From NCBI RefSeq assembly GCF_018343795.1, contig NZ_CP074346.1, forward strand, positions 1,178,001-1,242,000: a stretch of 64,000 nt of DNA, given 5' to 3'. Positions 49,441-57,792 of the stretch are shown in pieces. Under the pieces are notes generated by a model, which searched no databases, was not told the DNA's origin, and worked only from the letters and a program-made list of their open reading frames with translations. Position numbers and translations under genes: made by a program. Positions within the stretch are counted from its first letter, which is position 1. Each line of letters begins with the position of its first letter. Origin of the DNA: Phocoenobacter atlanticus subsp. cyclopteri. GTDB taxonomy: Bacteria; Pseudomonadota; Gammaproteobacteria; Enterobacterales; Pasteurellaceae.

Positions 49441-49654
49441 TACAATAATGATATTTAATTTTTTATTGTATAAATTCGTCAGGGCGTGAATTCGTCAGGG
49501 CATAATTCATCAGGGCATAAATTCGTCAGGACGTAAATTCGTCAGGGCATAATTCATCAGGGCATAAATTCGTCAGGACGTAAATTCGTCAGGGCATAAA
49601 TTCATCAGGACGTGAATTCGTCAGGGCATAAATTCGTCAGGGCATGCCCTGACG
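49441..49654. repeat. REPtron unit 1: AT hairpin, 11 half-REP copies, REP palindrome
   Basis: It opens with an 8-bp AT stem (TACAATAA at 49441-49448, TTATTGTA at 49463-49470). Then follow about eleven tandem copies of a 16-bp unit, AATTCGTCAGGGCATA, with variants (CATCAGG, CAGGACGTA). It ends in the perfect REP palindrome CGTCAGGGCATGCCCTGACG (49635-49654), followed by CTACGGTTTGGTATAT. Confidence 0.85.
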
Positions 49655-49676
49655 CTACGGTTTGGTATATTTGTAG

Positions 49677-49696
49677 AAACAGCGCATGCGCTGTTT
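49677..49696. repeat. 20-bp palindrome, copy 2
   Basis: Identical to the palindrome at 49405-49424, again followed by a T-run and then by the TACAATAATGATATTTAA segment. Confidence 0.8.
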
Positions 49697-49712
49697 TTAT
49701 TTGTACAAAAAA

Positions 49713-49833
49713 ATACAATAATGATATTTAATTTTTTATTGTATAAATTCGTTAGGACGTAAATTCGTCAGGACGTGAATTCGTCAGGGCATAAATTCGT
49801 CAGGACGTAAATTCGTCAGGGCATGCCCTGACG
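49713..49833. repeat. REPtron unit 2: AT hairpin, 5 half-REP copies, REP palindrome
   Basis: Same structure as unit 1 with about five half-REP copies (the first has CGTTAGG). The REP palindrome is at 49814-49833, followed by CTACGGTTTGGTATAT. It lies about 100 bp upstream of the RAYT start. Confidence 0.85.
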
Positions 49834-49936
49834 CTACGGTTTGGTATATTTTGTATGAAATTAAATTTTTCGATCACTATCCCAAAATTATTTTATTATT
49901 CTTTACACTCAAAAATAATAACGATATTTTTGTGAA

Positions 49937-50452
49937 ATGAAAAATAAATTCAAACCAAAGTCCTTACGTTTAAAATATTGGAACTATCAAAATTCTGCAA
50001 TTTATTTTGTAACTATTTGTACAAAGAATAAAATTCATTATTTTGGAGAAATAAAAAAAGGAAAAATGTTCTATTCACCAATTGGAGCCATAGCTTATGT
50101 ATTATGGAAGGAAATACAGCATCGGAATAAAAATATAATATTAGGTGATTTTGTTATAATGCCAAATCATATTCACGCTATTTTGATATTATCATCGAAT
50201 AATATGGAAAATAATGATGATCTACTTGGAAAAAATAGATTTCAAAATATAGGGAAAAACTCTTTATCTTCTATTATTGGAGGCTATAAATCATCTGTCA
50301 GTAAATATGCTCATAGATTAAACTTTGAATTTCAGTGGCAAAAAAATTTTTATGAACACATTGTTAGAAATGAATATTCATTAGAAAAAATTTCCCAATA
50401 TGTTTTAGAAAATCCTATAGACTGGTCAAAAAAATATAATAATGATATTTAA
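49937..50452 (+). CDS. REP-associated tyrosine transposase (RAYT, Y1_Tnp/HUH)
   Basis: A 171-residue Y1 transposase of the IS200/IS605 superfamily, RAYT branch. Family motifs: LRLKYWNYQNSAIYFVTICT, the HUH metal motif in MPNHIHAIL (H78 and H80), LSSIIGGYKSSVSKYAH, and FQWQKNFYEHIVRNE...YVLENPIDW. I do not assign the nucleophilic Tyr with certainty. It lies in the middle of five REP-like units, two upstream and three downstream. Its last codons (NNDI, stop) are themselves the left boundary of the third unit. RAYTs are thought to have spread REP elements and to be domesticated as single-copy genes. Confidence 0.9.
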   Translation: MKNKFKPKSLRLKYWNYQNSAIYFVTICTKNKIHYFGEIKKGKMFYSPIGAIAYVLWKEIQHRNKNIILGDFVIMPNHIHAILILSSNNMENNDDLLGKNRFQNIGKNSLSSIIGGYKSSVSKYAHRLNFEFQWQKNFYEHIVRNEYSLEKISQYVLENPIDWSKKYNNDI

Positions 50453-50505
50453 TTTTTATTGTATAAATTCATCAGGACGTGAATTCGTCAGGGCATGCCC
50501 TGACG
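50438..50505. repeat. REPtron unit 3: two half-REP copies and REP palindrome
   Basis: The unit begins within the RAYT stop region (AATAATGATATTTAA), has two half-REP copies, and ends with the REP palindrome at 50486-50505, followed by CTACGGTTTGGTATAT. Confidence 0.85.
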
Positions 50506-50530
50506 CTACGGTTTGGTATATTTGTACAAA

Positions 50531-50653
50531 AAAATACAATAATGATATTTAATTTTTTATTGTATAAATTCGTCAGGACGTAAATTCGTCAGGGCATAAT
50601 TCATCAGGGCATAAATTCGTCAGGACGTAAATTCGTCAGGGCATGCCCTGACG
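50531..50653. repeat. REPtron unit 4: AT hairpin, 5 half-REP copies, REP palindrome
   Basis: TACAATAATGATATTTAATT and the matching TTATTGTA stem, then about five half-REP copies and the REP palindrome at 50634-50653, again followed by CTACGG. It lacks the GCGCATGCGC palindrome of units 1 and 2. Confidence 0.85.
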
Positions 50654-50681
50654 CTACGGTTTGGTATATTTGTACAAAAAA

Positions 50682-50754
50682 ATACAATAATGATATTTAA
50701 TTTTTTATTGTATAAATTCGTCAGGGCGTGAATTCGTCAGGGCATGCCCTGACG
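50682..50754. repeat. REPtron unit 5: AT hairpin, 2 half-REP copies, REP palindrome
   Basis: Same start as unit 4, then two half-REP copies and the REP palindrome at 50735-50754 with CTACGGTTTGGTATAT behind it. It ends about 85 bp before fxsA. Confidence 0.85.
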
Positions 50755-50861
50755 CTACGGTTTGGTATATTTTATAAAAACAATTACCCTTGAAAAATGA
50801 TATTATGGCACTATCTATGTAATCAGATTACTTTATCAAATAAGGATTACCTATTTTTGCA

Positions 50862-51311
50862 ATGCGTTTCTTTTTAATTTTCTTTTTATATATCTATTGT
50901 GAAATTTCATTATTAGTAGCAATTGGTTCAAATACTAGTGTTCTCTTTTTAATTTTATTGATGATTTTTATTTCAGCCGCAGGTTTATGGTTAATTCGCT
51001 TGCGTGGGCTTGCGACACTCTTTTCTATCCGCCAACAATTAGCCCAAGGGAAAATCCCCCAAGATGCCGTGATTTCTTCAGTGCAATATGCCATTGCAGG
51101 AATTTTATTAGTTATTCCGGGATTTTTAAGTGATATTTTAGCGATTTTATTACTTTTACCTTTTACTAGAACTATAATTACCACTTATCTGTTAAACTAT
51201 TTTTCAACACGAGTAAAATTTAATACCCAATATTCACAAAGCTTTTCACAATCAGAGACATTTGAGGCTGATTTTGAGCGTAAACAAGATGAAGATAAAT
51301 GGGTTAAGTAG
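50862..51311 (+). CDS. fxsA: Membrane protein FxsA
   Basis: A 149-residue inner-membrane protein with three or four predicted helices and a cytoplasmic, charged C-terminal tail. [31 protein letters not shown] and [17 protein letters not shown] are FxsA-family landmarks. In E. coli overproduction of FxsA relieves exclusion of phage T7 by the F plasmid; its normal role is unknown. It lies 10 bp ahead of gpsA. Confidence 0.9.
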   Translation: MRFFLIFFLYIYCEISLLVAIGSNTSVLFLILLMIFISAAGLWLIRLRGLATLFSIRQQLAQGKIPQDAVISSVQYAIAGILLVIPGFLSDILAILLLLPFTRTIITTYLLNYFSTRVKFNTQYSQSFSQSETFEADFERKQDEDKWVK

Positions 51312-51321
51312 GAATATTATA

Positions 51322-52347
51322 ATGAAAAAATCACTTTATTCTGCACCGATTGCGGTATTAGGGGCAGGTTCTTATGGCACATCATTAGCTATTGCACTTT
51401 CTCAACAAGGTGAAAAGTCCTATTTATGGGGACATTCACCACATAAAATACAAAAAATGCAACAAGAGAGAAAAAATCAAGAATTTTTACCCGATGTTGC
51501 TTTTCCTGAGAGTTTAATTTTAGAGAGTGATTTGGAAAAAGTATTAAGTAGCGTAAAAGATATTTTGATTGTTGTACCCAGTCACGTATTTAATGATGTG
51601 CTCTTACAAATTAAGCCCTTTATTCAAGATGATCATCGTATTATGTGGGCAACTAAAGGTTTAGAACATAATACCGGGCGATTATTGCATCGTGTCGTAA
51701 ATGAAATTTTAGGTGAAGATCACGCACTAGCGGTACTTTCTGGTCCAACTTTTGCAAAAGAATTAGCCGCTAGCTTACCAACCGCTATTTCCCTTGCCTC
51801 AACGGATATCCAATTTGCAGAAGAAATGCAACAACGTATTCACTGCTCAAAAGCTTTCCGTGTTTATCTTAATAGTGATATGGTTGCCGTACAACTAGGA
51901 GGAGCCATTAAAAATGTCATTGCTATTGGAGCAGGGCTTTCTGATGGCTTAGGATTTGGTGCTAATGCAAGAACAGCATTAATTACACGAGGAATTGCAG
52001 AAATTAGTCAATTATGTGTAGCGTTAGGAGGCAATCCAACCAGTCTAATGGGAATGGCAGGAATTGGTGATTTAATGCTTACTTGTACTGATAATCAGTC
52101 TCGAAATCGTCGTTTTGGATTAATGGTTGGACAAGGTAAAAGTGTTGATGAAGCAATGAATGAAATAGGACAAGTGGTTGAAGGATACTATAATACTAGA
52201 GAAGCCTATTTATTAGCACAAAAACACAATATTGAAATGCCAATTGTGGAGCAACTTTATCAGATGTTATTTCGTGGTCAAGATACTAAAGCTCATATCC
52301 GAAAAGGGGTTTCGTCATTATTAGGGCGTGAACGAAAAGTTGAATAA
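51322..52347 (+). CDS. gpsA: Glycerol-3-phosphate dehydrogenase [NAD(P)+]
   Basis: A 341-residue cytosolic enzyme that makes sn-glycerol-3-phosphate for phospholipids. The Rossmann motif is [15 protein letters not shown] (residues 11-25); LSGPTFAKE and [30 protein letters not shown] with the catalytic Lys are intact. I chose the ATG at 51322 ([14 protein letters not shown]), preceded by TAGGAAT; a longer frame to 51262 lies inside fxsA. cysE follows after 16 bp, as in E. coli. Confidence 0.96.
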   Translation: MKKSLYSAPIAVLGAGSYGTSLAIALSQQGEKSYLWGHSPHKIQKMQQERKNQEFLPDVAFPESLILESDLEKVLSSVKDILIVVPSHVFNDVLLQIKPFIQDDHRIMWATKGLEHNTGRLLHRVVNEILGEDHALAVLSGPTFAKELAASLPTAISLASTDIQFAEEMQQRIHCSKAFRVYLNSDMVAVQLGGAIKNVIAIGAGLSDGLGFGANARTALITRGIAEISQLCVALGGNPTSLMGMAGIGDLMLTCTDNQSRNRRFGLMVGQGKSVDEAMNEIGQVVEGYYNTREAYLLAQKHNIEMPIVEQLYQMLFRGQDTKAHIRKGVSSLLGRERKVE

Positions 52348-52363
52348 TGAGGACGAACAAATA

Positions 52364-53155
52364 ATGACACAACAACCAAAACAATTATGGAATGATATTC
52401 ATCAAGAAGTGAAGTCTCTCGCTGAACAAGAGCCAATGCTAGCAAGTTTTTTTCATTCTACAATTTTAAAACATAATCATTTAGGTGATGCGTTGAGCTA
52501 TATTCTAGCCAATAAATTAGCCAATGCGATTATGCCTGCTATTGCATTAAAAGAGATTATTGAAGAGGCCTATCAAGTCGATCCACAAATCATTGATAGT
52601 GTCGCACAGGATTTATTAGCCGTAAAAACACGTGATCTAGCTGTTTAATTATTAAGCACGCCATTACTTTATTTAAAAGGCTTTCACGCCTTACAAAGCT
52701 ATCGTGTGACTCATTATTTATGGCAACAGGGTCGCTACGCCTTAGCGATTTATTTACAAAATGAAATGTCTGTCGCTTTTGATGTGGATATTCACCCCGC
52801 TGCTAAAATTGGTTGTGGCATAATGCTTGATCATGCCACAGGAATTGTCATTGGTGAGACATCTGTGATTGAAAATGATGTATCTATTTTACAAGGCGTG
52901 ACACTTGGGGGAACAGGTAAAGAAACAGGTGATCGTCATCCTAAAATACGAAAAGGCGTGATGATTGGTGCAGGAGCAAAAATATTAGGTAGTATTGAAA
53001 TTGGCAAATATGCTAAAATTGGTGCAAATTCTGTGGTATTACGTGCGGTGCCAGAAAACACCACTGTTGCAGGTGTTCCTGCTACAGTAATTAGCCACTC
53101 ACAAGCACAAAAACCTGCATTTGATATGAACCAAGATTTCCAATCTGTGAATTAG
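52364..53155 (+). pseudogene. cysE: Serine acetyltransferase, interrupted by an in-frame TAA
   Basis: Read through one stop, the frame encodes a full CysE of 263 codons. The N-terminal SAT domain runs MTQQPKQLWNDIHQEV to TRDLAV, then TAA at 52646-52648. The same frame goes on with LLSTPLLYLKGFHALQSYRV and the left-handed hexapeptide-repeat domain (VDIHPAAKIGCGIMLDHATGIVIGE, GDRHPKIRKGVMIGAGAKILG). E. coli has AVDKYSTPLLYLKG here, so the stop replaces Asp-Lys-Tyr and there is no frameshift. The catalytic His residues are all on the second part, whose only in-frame start is a GTG at 52706. The rest of the protein is intact, so the lesion is recent, a readthrough site or a base error. CysE makes O-acetylserine for cysteine synthesis. 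Confidence 0.85.
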
Positions 53156-53163
53156 ATAAAAAC

Positions 53164-54099
53164 CTAACTAGAAAACTCCAATAACCCTGAAACTTTCCCC
53201 TCTTTATTCACTGCGATTAAAGAGTGGATTTTATGCTGTTTCATATAGGTTTCAGCTTTCGCTAAAAACTCTGTTTCCAAAATAACTTTTGGTGAACAAG
53301 TCATCAAGTCACCCGCCGTTTTCTGTAAACTGTCAGCACCATATTTAGCTAAAGCTCGGCGTACGTCACCATCAGTGATAATACCTTGTAATTTTTCATC
53401 TTGCATTACAATTGCCACCCCCATTCGCCCTTCATTCATAATGGATAAGCAATCCACAAAAGTGGTTTGAATATTGGCAAGAGGTAACTTAGTTTGCATC
53501 ACATCTTTTACTCGACAAAGTAATTTACGTCCTAAGCTACCACCAGGATGGAAACGTGCAAAATCTTCTGCTTTGAAATCTCTTGCACGAATAAGTGCAA
53601 TTGCTAAGGCATCGCCTAATGCCATTGTAACTAAGGTAGAGGTAGTAGGTGCTAAATTATTGGGGCAGGCTTCTTTATCTATACTAATATCAAGTACCAA
53701 ATCAGAATGTTTCGCTAAGGTTGAATTTAAGTTTCCTGTCACTGCAATAATTTTATTTCCAAATCCTTTTAAACTTGGGATCAGTTTATTTACATCATCG
53801 GTTTCACCACTATTGGAAATTAAAATAACGATATCAATGGGTTTTAACATTCCTAAATCACCGTGGAACGCTTCGGTTGGATGTAAGAAAAAACTAGGGG
53901 TGCCTGTTGAAGCAAAGGTTGCCACCATTTTTTTTCCCACTAAACCTGATTTACCAATTCCACCAACCACCAAACGCCCTTCACAATTTAAGATCATTTC
54001 GACGGCTTTAGCAAACGTTGGTTCAATATTTGCATTTAATCGTGTAATCGCTTGAATATAAAGAGAAAGGGTTTCATTTGCAATAGATAAATAATTCAT
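53164..54099 (-). CDS. kdsD: Arabinose-5-phosphate isomerase (KdsD/KpsF family)
   Basis: A 311-residue enzyme converting ribulose-5-phosphate to arabinose-5-phosphate for Kdo and lipopolysaccharide synthesis. An N-terminal SIS domain (VVGGIGKSGLVGKKMVATFASTGTPSFFLHPTEAFHGDLG, ISNSGETDD) is followed by two CBS domains (DVMQTKLPLANIQTT; DLMTCSPKVI). The Lys-His-Glu-His active-site set of the family is present in the SIS part. Not in the lpt cluster as in E. coli. GutQ or KpsF paralogues are the alternative. Confidence 0.9.
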   Translation of the reverse strand: MNYLSIANETLSLYIQAITRLNANIEPTFAKAVEMILNCEGRLVVGGIGKSGLVGKKMVATFASTGTPSFFLHPTEAFHGDLGMLKPIDIVILISNSGETDDVNKLIPSLKGFGNKIIAVTGNLNSTLAKHSDLVLDISIDKEACPNNLAPTTSTLVTMALGDALAIALIRARDFKAEDFARFHPGGSLGRKLLCRVKDVMQTKLPLANIQTTFVDCLSIMNEGRMGVAIVMQDEKLQGIITDGDVRRALAKYGADSLQKTAGDLMTCSPKVILETEFLAKAETYMKQHKIHSLIAVNKEGKVSGLLEFSS

Positions 54100-54112
54100 A
54101 ACTTACCTTACT

Positions 54113-54141
54113 AAAAAACCCTGATATTAAGAGCATCAGGG
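54113..54141 (-). terminator. Terminator behind pal
   Basis: CCCTGAT (54119-54125) pairs with ATCAGGG (54135-54141), and on the minus strand TTTTTT follows. It closes the tol-pal unit. Confidence 0.75.
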
Positions 54142-54168
54142 CTTTGGAATTAATAACTTTACTAAAAA

Positions 54169-54624
54169 TTAGTATGCAAGCACTGCACGACGATTTTTAG
54201 CATAATCTGCTTCTGAATGACCTAATACTGCAGGTTTTTCTTCACCATAAGAAACAGTTGAAAGTTGAGAAGAGTTCACACCTCTCGCAGTTAAGTAGTT
54301 TTGTACTGCATCAGCACGACGTTGTCCTAAAGCAATATTGTACTCTGGTGTACCACGCTCATCAGCATGACCTTCAATTGCAACTTTTGTGTTTGTATGT
54401 GCATTTAAAAATGCTGAATGTCCATCAAGAATAGATTGATATTCACCTTCAACTTGATATCTATCAAAGCCAAAATAAACAGTATTATAACGTTGTTGAA
54501 GCTCTTGAGCTGTCATACCACCATACACTGCTGTAGTATCTACTTTTGTAGAATTAGAGCTAGAACAAGCTGCTAATACAAAAACAGGTGTTGCGATCAT
54601 TAAAATTTTAGCCATTTTTTTCAT
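54169..54624 (-). CDS. pal: Peptidoglycan-associated lipoprotein Pal (P6-like)
   Basis: A 151-residue outer-membrane lipoprotein. The lipobox is VLAAC, with lipidated Cys at residue 20. The OmpA-like domain shows [24 protein letters not shown] and [27 protein letters not shown], which binds diaminopimelate of murein. With TolA and TolB it holds the outer membrane to the cell wall during division. It corresponds to H. influenzae P6. Confidence 0.97.
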   Translation of the reverse strand: MKKMAKILMIATPVFVLAACSSSNSTKVDTTAVYGGMTAQELQQRYNTVYFGFDRYQVEGEYQSILDGHSAFLNAHTNTKVAIEGHADERGTPEYNIALGQRRADAVQNYLTARGVNSSQLSTVSYGEEKPAVLGHSEADYAKNRRAVLAY

Positions 54625-54643
54625 TGAGATTTCTCCTCAAAAA

Positions 54644-55936
54644 TTATTGTTTAGTTAAATACGGAGACCAAGCAGGAAACTTATATTGCCCCCCTACTCC
54701 TGGCAAGCTCGCTTTAAAACGACCATCTGCCGAAACTAATTGTAGCACTTTGTTCATCCCTTTGGTAGAGCTGTAAATGATCATTGTTCCATTTGGTGAA
54801 ATGCTTGGTGTTTCATCTAAAAATGTGGAGCTTAATATTTCAGTATTCCCAGTGATTAAATCTTTCTTCATAATTTTATCACCTAAAATCATAATCAAAT
54901 ACTTTCCATCAGATGAAATTTTCGCATTATAACTACTGCTCCCACCAATCACGGATACATTGCCTCCAGATTCATCCATTTGATATACCTGCGGTATTCC
55001 TGAGCGATCGGAAGTAAATACAATAGAATAACTATCTGGTGACCAACTTGGTTCAGTATTATTTCCTGCATTACGAGTTAATTGTACAGTGTGGTTACTA
55101 TAAATATTTTTTACATAAATATTTAATACACCATCTCGATTAGAAGCAAACGCAATTTTTGAACCATCTGGTGAGAACGCAGGGGCACCATTATGCCCTT
55201 TATAGGCTGCTAAAATAGTCCGTTTTTTATTCTTTAGATTATGTAATACTAACAGCGATTTACGATTTTCAAAAGTCACATAAGCAATTGCATTACCATC
55301 AGGTGACCACGTTGGAGACATTAATGGTTCTCGACTATTTACGACAGTAAATGCGTTATGCCCATCGTAATCTGCCACTCGTAACTGGTAAGCGCTAACA
55401 CCTTTTTGCACTACATAAGCAATTTTGGTTCTAAATGCCCCCTTTATTTGAGTCAATTTTTCAAAAATTTCATCACTAAGAGTATGTGCTGCAAGACGAA
55501 GTTGTGTTTTAGGAACATTAAAAGCCCCTTGTGCAATCACATTTCCTGCCATACCAGAAACACCTAAGGTATCAATAAGTTGGTAAGCAACATTATAACC
55601 ACTTCCAGAGGTAACAATTTGCCCTATTACAATATTATCCAAACCAAGATCTGCCCATTGCTGAGCATTCACTTCAAAAGACGACGTAGGATTTGATGGC
55701 ATTCTTGCTCGTGACAATGGTGTAAATTTACCACTATTACGTAAATCATCTGAAATAATTTGAGCAACATCTTCAGGTACATTCTCTGTAACCTTAAAAG
55801 GGATAACCGCGATGGGTTGTGCCATTTCGACCCCCTCGTCAATGGCAATACGAACGTCGTCATCTGCCATTATATTATTTGAAAATAATAGGCAAAAAAT
55901 TGTTATAATGCCTTTAAAACGAAACATAAATTTCAT
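54644..55936 (-). CDS. tolB: Tol-Pal system protein TolB
   Basis: A 430-residue periplasmic protein: signal peptide (ending NNIMA, about residue 24), N-terminal TolA-binding domain, and a six-bladed beta-propeller with WD-like blades (SPTWSPDGNAIAYVTFE, APAFSPDGSKIAFASNRDG, EPSWSPDSYSIVFTSDRSG). It binds Pal. Normal length, 19 bp ahead of pal. Confidence 0.96.
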   Translation of the reverse strand: MKFMFRFKGIITIFCLLFSNNIMADDDVRIAIDEGVEMAQPIAVIPFKVTENVPEDVAQIISDDLRNSGKFTPLSRARMPSNPTSSFEVNAQQWADLGLDNIVIGQIVTSGSGYNVAYQLIDTLGVSGMAGNVIAQGAFNVPKTQLRLAAHTLSDEIFEKLTQIKGAFRTKIAYVVQKGVSAYQLRVADYDGHNAFTVVNSREPLMSPTWSPDGNAIAYVTFENRKSLLVLHNLKNKKRTILAAYKGHNGAPAFSPDGSKIAFASNRDGVLNIYVKNIYSNHTVQLTRNAGNNTEPSWSPDSYSIVFTSDRSGIPQVYQMDESGGNVSVIGGSSSYNAKISSDGKYLIMILGDKIMKKDLITGNTEILSSTFLDETPSISPNGTMIIYSSTKGMNKVLQLVSADGRFKASLPGVGGQYKFPAWSPYLTKQ

Positions 55937-55955
55937 CTATAAACCTCTTAATTAA

Positions 55956-57251
55956 TTATTCTACTTTTAAACTAAAGTCTAAAATAGGTGATTGATACAG
56001 CTGATACACTTCATCTGATGGTGGTTTTGGCATTTTTCGTATTGCACGAATTGCCCTAACCGCCGCTTCACACACTTCAGTATCACCATTTAATACTTGA
56101 TGTTTATTAATGTGACCATCACGCTCTAAATAAATCTTAACACTGCACTGCTTTGATGCAAAATTGGGTTCAGTTCTATAACGGGATTGAATTAAACGCT
56201 TAATTCTTTGCCCATATCTATCTCCTGAGATCGAACCCTTTCCTATTCCCTTCTTACCACCTGATCCTTCAGATCCCTTTTTCTCTATTCTTCCACCACT
56301 TAAAAAATCATTTAGTGCTTTATTTTTTTTCAGTTGTTCAGCTTTGCGTTTCTCTTCTTCTGCTTTTATTTTTGCTTCCAAACGCTTTTGTTCTGCTAGT
56401 CGTCTTTGCTTTTCTCTACGTTTTTTTTCAGCACGTTTTTTCTGCTCAGCTATTCTTTTTTGTTCTGCAAGACGTTCTTTTTCCAGTCTTTTCTGCTCAG
56501 CTATTCTTTTTTGTTCCGCAAGACGTTCTTGTTCCAGTTTTTTCTGCTCAGCTATTCTTTTTTGTTCTGCAAGACGTTCTTGTTCCAGTCTTTTCTGCTC
56601 AGCTATTCTTTTTTGTTCCGCAAGACGTTCTTGTTCCAGTCTTTTCTGCTCAGCTATTCTTTTTTGTTCCGCAAGACGTTCTTGTTCCAGTCTTTTCTGC
56701 TCTTCTAATTTCTTTTGTTTCGCAAGACGTTCTTGTTCCAGTTTTTTCTGCTCTTCTAATTTCTTTTGTTCCGCAAGACGTTCTTGTTCCAGTCTTTTCT
56801 GCTCAGCTATTCTTTTTTGTTCCGCAAGACGTTCTTGTTCCAGTTTTTTCTGCTCAGCTATTCTTTTTTGTTCCGCAAGACGCTCTTGTTCCAGTCTTTT
56901 CTGCTCTTCTAATTTCTTTTGTTCCGCAAGACGCACTTGCTCAAGTTTTTTCTGTTCTTCTAATTTCTTTAGTTCTGCAAGACGTTCTTGTTCTAGTCTT
57001 TTCTGCTCAGCTATTCTTTTTTGTTCCGCAAGATGTTCTTGTTTAGCTTGTTCTAGTTTTTTATATTCTTCTGTAACCTGTTGAGTATCCACCATTACTG
57101 CATTTAATACATCACTATCTCCACCACTTCCACCTTCTGAAGGTAAAATTTTAGTGGACTTAGAAGCAAAAAAGAATAGTCCAATCAAGGCGATATGAAA
57201 TATCACTGATACAATTATTGCAATACCTAATTTACTACGTTGATCTCTCAC
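55956..57251 (-). CDS. tolA: Tol-Pal system protein TolA
   Basis: A 431-residue inner-membrane protein. One N-terminal helix (IAIIVSVIFHIALIGLFFFA, with the His that contacts TolQ/R) is followed by a very long helical domain II (about residues 60-320) built from 14-17-residue repeats of the type RLEQERLAEQKRIAEQK, and a C-terminal domain III from ISGDRYGQRIKRLIQSRY to the end. It spans the periplasm and pulls on Pal. The repeat domain is extremely regular and purely Lys/Arg/Glu/Gln/Leu/Ala. Confidence 0.94.
   Translation of the reverse strand: MRDQRSKLGIAIIVSVIFHIALIGLFFFASKSTKILPSEGGSGGDSDVLNAVMVDTQQVTEEYKKLEQAKQEHLAEQKRIAEQKRLEQERLAELKKLEEQKKLEQVRLAEQKKLEEQKRLEQERLAEQKRIAEQKKLEQERLAEQKRIAEQKRLEQERLAEQKKLEEQKKLEQERLAKQKKLEEQKRLEQERLAEQKRIAEQKRLEQERLAEQKRIAEQKRLEQERLAEQKRIAEQKKLEQERLAEQKRIAEQKRLEKERLAEQKRIAEQKKRAEKKRREKQRRLAEQKRLEAKIKAEEEKRKAEQLKKNKALNDFLSGGRIEKKGSEGSGGKKGIGKGSISGDRYGQRIKRLIQSRYRTEPNFASKQCSVKIYLERDGHINKHQVLNGDTEVCEAAVRAIRAIRKMPKPPSDEVYQLYQSPILDFSLKVE
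56390..57060 (-). repeat. TolA domain II coding repeats
   Basis: About sixteen tandem copies of a 42-bp unit, (in minus-strand reading) encoding LEQERLAEQKRIAEQKR or LEQERLAEQKKLEEQKR. Copies differ by a few bases. Because the unit is a multiple of 3, copy-number change keeps the frame. Confidence 0.85.
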
Positions 57252-57268
57252 TTCTTCGTTCCTGCTTG

Positions 57269-57709
57269 TTATTTACTCGAAGTCATTAAGCCTACGGTTT
57301 TTATACCCGCATCCTTTAATAAAGCAATACCCTTTATAATTTCTTCATAGGGTACATTTTTCTCTCCAGCTACCAAAAATAGTGTTTTATTATCTTTTTG
57401 AAAAGCTTGTGCTGAAAATGCAATCACACTTTGTTCTGTCAATAATTGTTCATTATCAACATCAATAAAATCACCCTCAATTTTTAACTTATATAAGCCC
57501 ACACCTTCTACTTGTAAAATAACAGGTTTTTTATTTTCGTTAGTTACTGATTGACTATATTTATCCGTAGGCAATTCAACTTCCACACTCTGACTGATAA
57601 CAGGAGCAGTTGCCATAAAAATTAATAGTAATACAAGTAACACATCTAAAAATGGAACAATATTGATCTCAGATTTAACATTATTACGATGACGACGACG
57701 GTAAGACAT
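57269..57709 (-). CDS. tolR: Tol-Pal system protein TolR
   Basis: A 146-residue ExbD-family protein with one transmembrane helix (FLDVLLVLLLIFMATAPVI) carrying the conserved Asp needed for proton-driven work. I chose the ATG at 57709 (MSYRRRHRNN), with GAGGAAG ahead of it; the frame runs on 18 codons into an uptake-signal pair upstream. Confidence 0.95.
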   Translation of the reverse strand: MSYRRRHRNNVKSEINIVPFLDVLLVLLLIFMATAPVISQSVEVELPTDKYSQSVTNENKKPVILQVEGVGLYKLKIEGDFIDVDNEQLLTEQSVIAFSAQAFQKDNKTLFLVAGEKNVPYEEIIKGIALLKDAGIKTVGLMTSSK

Positions 57710-57734
57710 ATCTTCCTCAAATATATAAACTAAT

Positions 57735-57787
57735 AGCGGTAACTTTATATCAAAAATTTGCAAATTTTTGTGTATATCATACCGCTT
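57735..57787. repeat. Inverted uptake-signal pair between tolQ and tolR
   Basis: AGCGGTAACTTTATAT and ATATCATACCGCTT flank AAAAATTTGCAAATTTTT. It is a head-to-head Apl-type USS pair in the 83-bp gap between tolQ and tolR, an unusual place since it is inside the operon; without a T-run it need not end transcription. Confidence 0.7.
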
Positions 57788-57792
57788 GAATT

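Noticed and set aside
49480-49654. Short direct repeats at regular distance, considered as a CRISPR array
   Set aside because: The units are only 16 bp and directly adjacent, without unique spacers of constant length, no cas genes are present, and each block ends in a REP palindrome beside a RAYT gene.
56315-57084. Two long plus-strand frames over tolA
   Set aside because: Both are shadows of the 42-bp tolA repeats; products are low-complexity Phe/Ser/Val repeats and TolA itself is clear on the other strand.
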